DNA from: Brachionus plicatilis
Lineage: Eukaryota > Rotifera > Eurotatoria > Ploima > Brachionidae
NCBI GenBank assembly: GCA_010279815.1
Contig: QEOQ01000109.1
Span: 47,261 to 89,424, forward strand
DNA: 42,164 nt
Reading direction: 5' to 3'
The notes beneath the pieces were generated by a model, which ran no database searches, was not told the origin of the DNA, and saw only the letters and a list, made by a program, of their open reading frames with translations. Positions 11,635-27,200 of the stretch are shown here, piece after piece; position 1 is the first letter of the stretch, and every line of letters starts with the position of its first letter. A program made the position numbers and the translations under genes.

Positions 11635-11911
11635 CAGACTTGTTTTTTAGTCACAAGTCTTAGTTCAAGTTAAGTCAATGACTTAAATTTTTTTTTAATG
11701 AAATAAATTTTTAATCATAGTTTTTCTTCATATATTTTTATTAATATATGGAAAATGGAATTACATTAATTATTATTATTATAATTTCAATTATCAATTA
11801 TTTATATTATTAATTATTACTTGATTTAGAAAAAAATTCTTTCAACTGGTCCTAAATTTGACTAAAATTTTTGTGACTTAGACTTAAAACTGTGACTTAT
11901 AAACAAGACTG
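11635..11911. mobile_element. hAT-type MITE, second copy, inserted in a BEL/Pao relic
   Basis: It starts CAGACTTGTTTTTTAGTCAC and ends GTGACTTATAAACAAGACTG. The flanking 8-mers GTAATTTT (11627) and ATAATTTT (11912) match at 7 of 8. It shares TTCTTTCAACTGGTCCT and AGTCAATGACTTAAATTTTT with the 3388-3629 copy; the middle has diverged or been replaced. The right side abuts a reading frame of retroelement type. Confidence 0.85.
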
Positions 11912-12050
11912 ATAATTTTATAGTATTCTCATTGTCTATCCATAAAAAAACCCTTTCGATATCAAACTCTGTGGACGCTGCCTCAGATACCTCAATAATA
12001 AAATTAGATTGTATTTGTTCTTTAAGCAGTGTGACATAATATAGAAAGAC
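11912..12050 (-). pseudogene. Possible BEL/Pao pol fragment (RNase H-like region)
   Basis: On the minus strand 12045-11916 reads KEQIQSNFIIEVSEAASTEF and then DIERVFLWIDNENTIKL. The last part resembles the 'D.V.FWTDS.T.LKW' segment of BEL/Pao polyproteins, with D at the second conserved acidic position. The frame is cut by the hAT MITE at 11911. A longer apparent ORF to 12152 continues into hydrophobic low-complexity sequence that I do not believe. The family assignment rests on a short stretch. Confidence 0.35.
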
Positions 12051-12204
12051 AAAACATAGAAAAAAAACATCGAATTTACCTGGAAAAAAAATGTAGAAAA
12101 AAAATAAAGAAAGAAAAAATATCAGAAAGTAATACAAAGAATAAATAGTCAAATTAATTTTTTTTCAATTTTTTTCTTCATCAATCATTACCAATACCTT
12201 CTAA

Positions 12205-12800
12205 AATAATAATAATAATAATAATTTATTCAGTAAACACCGCGAGGGTGATGCAAAAAAAATAAAATAAAAAAGCAAATTAAAAAGATTCAATATTCTC
12301 ACTTTTATAATCTGTCACTAATCATAAAATTCTTAAATTAGTCTCATGCTTGTCTTTTTTTGGTTTAAATTGTTCACTGTTTTTGATTCTAAGCTTATCT
12401 GAATCAACTTTATTTTGCTCTCTCCTGAATAATTCTACAACTTTTGTAAATGTTTTCTAGTGTCTAATTGAATCTGGCAGAAATTGTATTTGGTGATCAA
12501 TAATTATTATTTTGTTTTAAAAAATTTTTGTTCATTTTTAAGCTTAATTTGAAATAAATAACATTATCTTTTAAATTTAAAGTTTTAGCCAAAATCTCTT
12601 TTTTTTCTATAAATTTTTTCAAAAATTCTACATTTCGTCTTTCTATATTTTGTCCACCTCCCGTTGTTTATCTGATTCCAATGCCATGCATTGCTTTATT
12701 GCTTATCTCATTTACCAGTGGCAATGTTGGAATAGTTGAGACAGACTTTTAAAAATTTTTGAAAGAATGTTGATGAAAGAGCTGAATCGTCCAGGACCTT
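12205..12800 (-). mobile_element. LINE relic: 3' end with decayed coding body
   Basis: Minus-strand 12253-12205 reads CATCACCCTCGCGGTGTTTA, CTGAATAAAT and an ATT-repeat tail: a hairpin (CACCCTCGCGGTG) plus microsatellite, as expected for a LINE 3' terminus. Upstream on the same strand, 12260-12700 has fragmentary charged reading frames (for example ERRNVEFLKKFIEKKEILAK) broken by stops, consistent with a worn-out LINE body. The tail is clear; the body is a guess. Confidence 0.5.
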
Positions 12801-12963
12801 GTTTGTTTATTTGATAAAAAAATAAAATAACAATTTTATCTCTAGGAGATGTCAATATTAAAAAAAGAAATAAAAAAAAAAAATTTAAAAATTATTTATT
12901 TTTTAATAAAAGTAATTTTTAAAAAATTTTTTTATTTTTCTAAACAAAATTAAATTAAAAAAA

Positions 12964-19319
<6,356 letters not shown>

Positions 19320-19580
19320 TTAAGATGCTCTTGATTTTTTTAAATAATTAATCACAGAAATTTTTAAATAATTTTAAAAATTCGAAAAAAGAAAATTAAT
19401 TTAACATTTTGACATCAGTTAACAGGCAAAGATAGCTGTCATTTAATGCCTAATGAAAGCTAACCGGAAATAATGTAAAATTTGGTAATAATTAAAATGC
19501 TAAAAAAATTAATTAATATAATATTACTAATAAAACAATTATTTTTTTAATTAATTAGGACTTATAACTGGCATTGTGAA

Positions 19581-19899
19581 TTTTGGAACAAAGAAGTAAA
19601 ACAAAAATTTTAAAAATGAAATAACTTTTTTACTATTAGTCTAGAAATTGTTCTGCAAAAAATATCAGCTGATACAAACTTTGTATCAACCAAATTTAGT
19701 CTCTGCAATAGTTCTGCACATTATTTTTAGTGATTTTCAAATAAATTTAGTGCTTTGCAGACTTGTAGAGTTTGTGCAGAGATTCAATTTGGGTGGTACA
19801 AAGTTTGTATCAGCTGATATTTTTTGCAGAATTTTTCCAGACTATTAGTAAAAAATTTATTTCATTTTGAAATTTTTGTTTTTGTTCTTTGTTCCAAAA
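19581..19899. mobile_element. Foldback MITE, about 150-bp inverted arms
   Basis: The arms are symmetric about 19740. For example GCAAAAAATATCAGCTGATA at 19655 pairs with its reverse complement ending at 19827, and TTTTGGAACAAAGAA at 19581 pairs with sequence ending at 19899. The arms have diverged slightly. Open frames inside are by-products of the palindrome. Confidence 0.8.
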
Positions 19900-20214
19900 T
19901 TTTGTTCTTTGTTGCCTATTTAACTTTTAATTGTCAATAAGAGTAATTAACTGGCATACATTTTAATTAATTGTATCTTGAAAAAATTAAATATAAAACT
20001 TTGATGAAAAAAATTTCATCATAACAATTTTTTAAATTAATTCCAGGAAATGCATTCGGTTCAAAGAGAGAAAAGTCAAATAGTAAAGAATTTTTAGGTT
20101 CCTTTCCAGCTGAAGCATGCCATATTAAAACAGGAAATAAAAGAGGGGTAAGGTAACTAAGAAAGCTATCAAAAAAATTTGTAAAAATAAAAAGTAAATG
20201 TAAAAATTAATGGT

Positions 20215-20835
20215 TCTACCTAGTCCCCACAAACAAAAAACTGTTACCCACAAATCAAAAACTTTTCCCCACAAAATATCAATTTTCAGCACAAAAATAA
20301 CTTGACTAAGACAAAAACTGCTCTCCACAAAGAAAAAAACTTCTAAGCACAAATTTTTTCATTAATTTTCAAAATTGGTCAACACATAAAAAAAAACTTC
20401 TAGGCAAAATTTTTTTAATATATATTAAAAACTGCCACTAAATATTTTAGATTATAAAATGCATATGATTTTACGTAATAAAAAAATTTGTCAAATGTTG
20501 AAGATAAAAAATCCAAAAAAATAAAACCAATTTACTAAAAAGAAAATTAATTTACTTGTTTTGTTAATTTTATATTTAATTTTTTTTACATATAATTTTA
20601 TAAACACAATTTAAAAAAATTATTTAACAAATTTATTTTTTTTTCACCTAAAAAAATTTGTGTTAACTAGTTATTTGGTTAAATATGTAAAAATTATTTT
20701 TTTTTTAATTCGCCACAAAAAAATTGTGTTGTGTAGTGATTTGTGTTAAAAAGTTTAATGTTTGTGGTGAAAAGTTTTGAGTTAGTGGGAAATATTTTTT
20801 TAATTGTGGGGAACAATTTGTGGGGAATCATCTCA
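20215..20835. mobile_element. Foldback-type element with tandem 21-bp repeats in inverted arms
   Basis: The left arm (about 20220-20360) is a degenerate tandem array of about 21-bp units starting CCCACAAA and ending AAAAACTTTT. The right arm (about 20705-20835) contains the same units inverted (TTTGTGGGG, TTGTGGGGAA, GTTTGTGGTGAAAAG). Inverted terminal arrays of short direct repeats are typical of FB-type elements. The central 340 bp is AT-rich and non-coding. Confidence 0.6.
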
Positions 20836-20929
20836 AAATTAATTAATTTTTTATTTTGAAAATTATTTATATAATTGATTTCTTCATTTTTTTAACTGAT
20901 AAATCTTATTTATTAATCGCGAAATCATT

Positions 20930-21020
20930 TTTGATACCACAATTTTTTAATAAAATACCACAATTTTTAAGTTACATACCACAATTTTATTAAAAAAACC
21001 ACAATTAATAAAAATATCCA
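20930..21020. repeat. Degenerate ACCACAATT repeat cluster
   Basis: Three to four spaced copies of (AT)ACCACAATTTTTAA occur, similar to 5660-5690, followed by a homopolymer-rich tract with long A and T runs (21100-21190). They are remnants of a dispersed repeat. Confidence 0.4.
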
Positions 21021-21789
21021 TTAAAATTAAGAAAAACCTTTTTTTTTTATATTTAAACACATATTTATTAAAAAAAACACAAATATTAAAAAAAAGCTAT
21101 ATAATTTTTTTTTATTTCACAAAAAATTTTTTTAATCACACAAAAAATTCAAAAAAAATATATTTAAAAAAAAAAAAAAAAAAATTATTTTTTACCACAT
21201 TTATTCGGACCAGCCCAGTATCTTCTTTATTAATTGATGATTTTTTTAACTTGACTATGTGAAATGCATTAAATTGCTTTTAACTAATTTTGTGACAACT
21301 ATTACTTTTAATTTACGAATAATACACTAAATTGTCTTTTGTTATAATTGACGATTTAATATTTTTTTAAAATGAAGTTTAATAAAAAAAAATGGCACTT
21401 CAATGTATCAATGTATCAGAATAAACTTTATCTTAAAATAAATAATTATATTTATCTAGGACCGTATTATTAATCATTGAATCAAGTTTGTCTCATTTTA
21501 TTTTTATTTTTTAAATTCAAGACAATTTTGAAAAAAAATACTAAAAAAGTAAAAAAAGTATAAAAATAGGACAAAAATAAGTGATTGAGTAATTTATCAA
21601 AATAACATCAAATTTTAAATTTTAATTATTATTCATTTTGTGCTCTATTTTTAATTTTCTAGTTTTTTTTCTCGTTATTTTGTAATTTATAAAAATAAAA
21701 GTACAAAAAATTGAGTAAAGACGAACTGGCCATCGATGGAGACTTCCTTAAAGGTATTGATTATTATATTTTTGGATCTCTTTTTTTCC

Positions 21790-22484
21790 TTTCCAGTATT
21801 AAGTGAAGATTATATAAAATCTCTTACTTTTGTTATTTATCAATTAAAACAGTCTTTGTCTTATACAATCGAGCATATGAATGATAGTGGAATTATCAGT
21901 TTGAATATTTTGATGAAGCTCAAGAACTAATAAGGGTAATAATGAACCAGCTTTACAGTCGCAATACCATTCTTGAATCGGATCCATTGATGAACATGAT
22001 GAATATCTTATCAATGTATTGTGAATTACCTGAGATGAAAATCTTGAATTTATTATTACCCTTATTAGTTCTTGAGCTTCATCAAAATATTCAAACTGAT
22101 AATTCCACTATCATTCATATGCTCGATTGTATAAGACAAAGACTGTTTTAATTGATAAATAACAAAAGTAAGAGATTTTATATAATCTTCACTTAATACT
22201 GGAAAGCCTAACTCATCTAAATTAACTGCAAGAGTTTTTGTTCATCAATGGATCCGATTCAAGAATGGTATTGCGACTGTAAAGCTGGTTCAAGGGTTTT
22301 TGGGGCCTGCTCCCATGTAACAAGTGTAATTTGGTACTTAGGGTTTGCAAGACAAAATCCGAAAAAGATTGTATCAAATAAAAGCAAAACTTTTTATAAA
22401 TTTTGCTTTGACTGCAGTAAACAAGATAATTTTGAGAATGATGATACAATTTTAAACGATGACGACATTTCAGATACTGAATAA
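21790..22484 (+). pseudogene. SWIM zinc-finger transposon gene, wrecked by an inverted duplication
   Basis: The 3' part (22248-22484) is an intact 78-residue frame with a SWIM-type finger: C-x-C then C-x-H in EWYCDCKAGSRVFGACSHV, followed by SVIWYLGFARQNP, an acidic tail and a stop. SWIM fingers of this kind (CxCKxGxR..G.C.H..SV.W.L) are common in TE-encoded proteins of aquatic invertebrates. The 5' part (21790-21943) encodes the region expected upstream (FPVLSEDYIKSLTFVIYQLK, SYTIEHMNDSG) with a frameshift near 21895. Between them 21944-22239 is inverted: 22052-22205 is a perfect reverse complement of 21790-21943, and 21944-21995 of 22240-22291. The stretch 21754-21789 looks like the 3' part of an intron (GTATTG..TTTCCAG). 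The gene is dead as assembled. Confidence 0.7.
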
Positions 22485-22499
22485 TTGAAATAATAAAAT

Positions 22500-23045
22500 A
22501 AAAAAATATTTTTTGTCTTTTAAAAAAGTTATTTTATCCAGCTTTTTCCAATATTAAACCAATTGATTAATAAAACTTCTTTGATAGATAAAAGTTTTCC
22601 AAGAAGGGTTTCAATGCAGGATCTGATTTTCTAGTATGTTTTAGACACTGAGCAACCCGAAAAAAATACATTTTTTTTTTGGGGGGTGTCCTTTGACATG
22701 GGGGTACCCGAGGGGTCTAAAGCGAGGCATAGCCAATTTTTGGTTTTTCAAGGATAGTTCATTTTTTACGTGATTTTTTTGACTTGATACTATTATTTTC
22801 AGATTTTTTGCTCTTTTCTGAACATTTTGGTGTATTTTTTATAAAAAAATAATAAAATTTGACCAAGTTATGGCTTAAAAACCTAATATACCCTTAAAAA
22901 CTTCCGAAGGCTATAATTCATAAAATAATTACCTAGGACAAAAAATACACATATATTTGGAATCAGCGCGTCAAGATCTACAAGAATCACTATAGAAAAG
23001 TTAAAAAATGTGAAAAGTCCTATTTTAGACCTGATTGCCCCATAT
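22500..23045. other. Non-coding, moderately complex DNA of unknown origin
   Basis: 22670-23050 is less AT-skewed than its surroundings (G-run at 22679-22685, GGGGTACCCGAGGGG, GGAATCAGCGCGTCAAGATC). It shows no ORF. It looks like the non-coding interior of an unidentified transposon leading into the direct repeat at 23051. Confidence 0.4.
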
Positions 23046-23050
23046 CCTTT

Positions 23051-23341
23051 ACATTTTTAATTAGGGAAAAAAAAAATTTTTGACAAAACTCCTCTTAGAA
23101 AAATTTTTATTGACATTTTAGAATCAAAAAGGGGTTTAAAAAACCCCCGGGCGTTTATGTATATTTTTTTTTTTTTGACATTAAATTATTATAATTTTTA
23201 ATTTTCAAAAATAAAATAATAATTAAATTTACATTTTTAATTAGGGAAAAAAAAAATTTTGACAAAACTCCTCTTAGAAAAATTTTTATTGACATTTTAA
23301 AATCAAAAAGGGGTTTAAAAAACCCCCGGGCGTTCTAGTGT
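23051..23341. repeat. Two direct copies of a 105-bp repeat ending in a CCCCCGGGCG hairpin
   Basis: 23051-23155 and 23230-23334 are nearly identical (ACATTTTTAATTAGGGAAAA .. CAAAACTCCTCTTAGAAAAA .. GGGGTTTAAAAAACCCCCGG). The second copy ends GGGCGTTCTAGTG directly before TTAA, compatible with a piggyBac-like terminus (reverse complement TTAA-CACTAGAACGCCC). No matching opposite end is seen in the window. Confidence 0.6.
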
Positions 23342-23344
23342 TAA

Positions 23345-24240
23345 AATATTTCTTTTTTTGACCTTTAAATTAATTAAAATAAATATTGAATTCTTTCTAA
23401 ACTCGGAAAAATATTTTTAAATAAATTATTTTAAATTTTAATCAATCCTTCAACAATTATGCAATTGAAGTATTTAAATATAAATGTTAATCGTTTTACT
23501 CGATTTTGGATTTTATAAAAAAAATAAAGTAAATGCCCAATCAACTATTTCGTAAACTTAAAAAAAAATATTTTTTATTTTTTTTTTTGAGACTTGTACT
23601 GTGCTTAAAGAGTCAAACTTTTTCAATTTCGAAATTTCTTCTTTTTAATCTTTTTCTAAATTTTGTTGAAGAATTAAGCAATATCAACTATCAACAAATA
23701 TCAACAACTTGGCAAAATCATTATAAGGTTTTTAAGGTTACCTCAAAAGCTTAAAAATTTTCTGTTTATTTAATATTAATTTGCATCCATGTAAAAAGTG
23801 ACATGGATTTCTTTTTGATTGTTAATTTTTTTTCTTGGTCGAAGGATCCGGAATAGGGTAACAAATTCTGTTATTATATAATTTGTTGTTGTCTTGATAA
23901 ACAGCTTGTAACTAAAATATCTTTAAAGTAAAATAAAATTAATTTAAATTTGCTCAAATAATTGTAAAATAAGCATGTTTTCTATGTTTTTTGAAACAAA
24001 AAATATTTTGATTTTAAATATATCCTTGCAAAAATAGGTAAACTTAGAATTTCTTACAAAATTTTTTAAAAAGTTCACTTTACTTAGAGGATGAGAACAA
24101 TTCCAATGTGTTTTAAAAGAGCATAAATAATCTTTTAGACATTAATAATTCTAGAAAATAGGTTTTAAATTAAAAATTCAAAATAAATAGTTTATTAATT
24201 TAAAATTTTTTAAATTTAAGTGAAAATTTTGTAAAAAAAT
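23345..24240. other. Intergenic, nothing recognised
   Basis: AT-rich. A 73-codon plus-strand frame at 23533-23754 has no family resemblance and a T-run-rich composition; I do not call it a gene. Confidence 0.4.
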
Positions 24241-24245
24241 TTAAA

Positions 24246-27200
24246 TCAGTTTGCTTTTTTTTCAGACTTTTGGGTTTTGTAATGAACATTTTGATTTTGA
24301 TTTTCCAAATATTTGATGTCGATTTCTAAAATTCTTTTTTGCTGTTCAAGTTCAACAAATTTCTTATTTATCACTTTCAAATCTTGAAAAAAAAAAGAAT
24401 TTAGTTAAATTAGTTTTTAAAAAGATTAATTGAACAATGTTTTACCTTCTAATAGAATTTCATTTTTTTCTTTTGAGGTTTGAAGCTCAATTTTAAATTT
24501 TTTGTTCTCTAAAAAAAAAAATTTAAGCAAAATATTTCACAATTAAAAAATAAATAAAGTAATATAAAATATTTAAGAAATGTCATTATATTTTAACAGC
24601 CTGTGTCTTCTACCCCCACTAAATCATTTTATCATAAAGAAGAGAGTTTTATCTAATAATTATTTATAAAAAATAACTTAAAATTTCCATAAACATGTTT
24701 ATATTACAAAAAACTTTCTGTTTTATAACCTTAATATTCGAAAAATAGTTTAAAGTATCTTATGTTGTTTTTTGCTTGTTTAAAAAATACTAATTTTCTA
24801 AATGCTTAATTAATTTTATAAAATTAAATTTTAGAATTTCTTACCTTCTGATAGAATTTCATATTTTTCTTTTAAGGCTGGAAGTTCAATTTTCAATTTT
24901 TGGTTCTCTAAAAAAAGAAAAATTAAAATAGAATGTTTTATAGTTATTAAACTAATAAACAAATAATTGTAATTCTTAAATAATTCGCTTTATTTATTCT
25001 GACCAAAATTTATATAATTTTACGTAATCTTACTTAAGCTAGTCTAAGCCGAAGTAATCTTACGTTTGATTACCGAAATTTTCGTAAGAACCATGTAAAA
25101 TAAAGCACTGTGAATTCAAGCTTATTAAAAATTAAAGTTTGGATTTTCTTACCTTCTAATAGAATTTCATTTTTTTCTATTGAGGTCTGAAACTCAATTT
25201 TCAATTTTTGGTTCTCTAAAAAAAAAAAAAATTAAACCAAAAAATTTCACAATTAAAAAATAAAAAAGTTATTTTCATTAAATTTTAAACAGCCTGTTTC
25301 TTTTGCCAGCACTAAATCATTTTATTATAATAAAAAAAATATTATTTCAAAATGATTTAAAAATATACCGAAATTTCTATAAACATATTTTGACTAAAAA
25401 AAAAACAGCATCTTGAAATTGATAGATTCAAAGAGTTAATTATAATTAAAACTAAAAATTTTAATTCAATTTATATTTAAAAATCAATTTTATCAATTCA
25501 TTGTTAAAATAATATTATTAAATTATTTTGAGTCTAAATTTGTATACATGTATAGCAAGTTGCATTAAAATTATTTAAATTAATTAAAAGATTAAATATA
25601 ATTTCTAAAGATAAACTCTTTAAATTGATCATCAACTTCAAGATGACAAATTGATTTTGAAATTAAATTTAGATAAAAGAACTTGAATTTTTTTCTTTTG
25701 CTGAAAAAATGGCATTCTAAAGATTTAATAAATAAAAAAACAAAAATTTTTCTTTAATTTTACTTAAAATTTTTTAAAATTCAATCTTAAAGATAATAAA
25801 AAAATTATAAAATTATTTATAAAATTATTGACATTAAAGTTTTATTACTTATATTAAGAAACTCTGAGGAAGGCTTCATATAGCCGAAACCGGTAAGTTT
25901 ATAATAAAACAAAAACTTGAAATAAATTTTCATTTAACAAAATATTATTTTTATTGTCAATTTTTATAAAAAATTATTAAATATTTGAGGGCTATTCGAC
26001 ATATCTTCATACGAAACCTTCTTTATATTATTAAGTATTCTCTAAATAAAACTTATTTTGGTTAAAAAAATAAAATCAAAACTCAATATAAAATTTAAAT
26101 TTAATTAAGAACAAAAAAACAAAAAATTAAAATTAAAAGGTCCGAAATTAAATTTTAAACTTTTAAAGGCAAAATGAAAATTATTGTATATTTTTATATT
26201 TTTACAATTCTACATTTTTGAGAGAAAAAATTAAAATCTCAAAATAAAAAAACTTAAAAAAATTTTCATTATGAAAAGTAATAATAAATTAGCAATTAGT
26301 TTAAAGGGATTTAGAAAAAATTATCCTTGGTTTTTACATTTAAATTTTTCTAAAACTACTTTTTAAGTAATTGCGAATTTATTATTACTTTTCTTGGATG
26401 AAATTTTTTTTAGATTTTTTGATTTTGAGATTTTTTTTCTCTCAAAAATGTAAAAATGTAAAAATATAAAAATGTACAATAATTTTCATTTTGCCACTTT
26501 TAAACCAAAAATAATAATTTAATAACAAATATTATTATTCGTCCCTTGCTATCCTACAAAATGATAGCTCAACTCATTAAAAAGGGTTTAGATGGTTAGA
26601 TGATTATTAAATATCTAAAAAAAATAGATAGGTTACAATCTAAGTCTAAATATTTCACATTTACAAAATTTTAACTTTTATTTAACACCTGAATAATTTT
26701 AAAAAAAAATAGCCGTTTTGAAATTATGGCGTAATATCTTAAAAAAAAGCGTAATTAAAAATTGTTTGTTAGATGCCTACAAACAACATTGAAAAAATAC
26801 TATTAAGGAACTTTAATTAAGGAACTAACTTCCTTTCTAATAAGAAAAAAAGGCTGATATCGTAAATATTATCTTTTACCTTCTTTTTGAAATTCATTTT
26901 TATCATTGCAAACCATAAGCTGAGTTTTAAAATTTTGATTTTCTTAAAAAAAATTTTTAAATTTAAAATTTTTCCCAATAAATTTTTTACCGATTTCTCT
27001 TTGAAATTCATTTTTATCATTGCAAACCGTAAGCTGAGTTTTAAAATTTTGATTTTCTTAAAAAAAATTGTTAAATTTAAAATTTTTCCCAATAAATTTT
27101 TTACCGATTTCTCTTTGAAATTCATTTTTTTCAAATTTTTGGTTATTCAACTCTTTTTCAAGAGGGGTTAAATAAAAATGAATTCCCAAAAAATATCCGA

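Noticed and set aside
19648..19848. 66-aa frame
   Set aside because: It spans the centre of a foldback MITE.
23533..23754. 73-aa plus-strand frame
   Set aside because: Low complexity, no similarity recognised, no splice or neighbour support.
26817..27171. Long frames on both strands over the duplicated exons
   Set aside because: They read through introns; the similarity within each comes from exon and intron duplication, and the spliced model explains it better.
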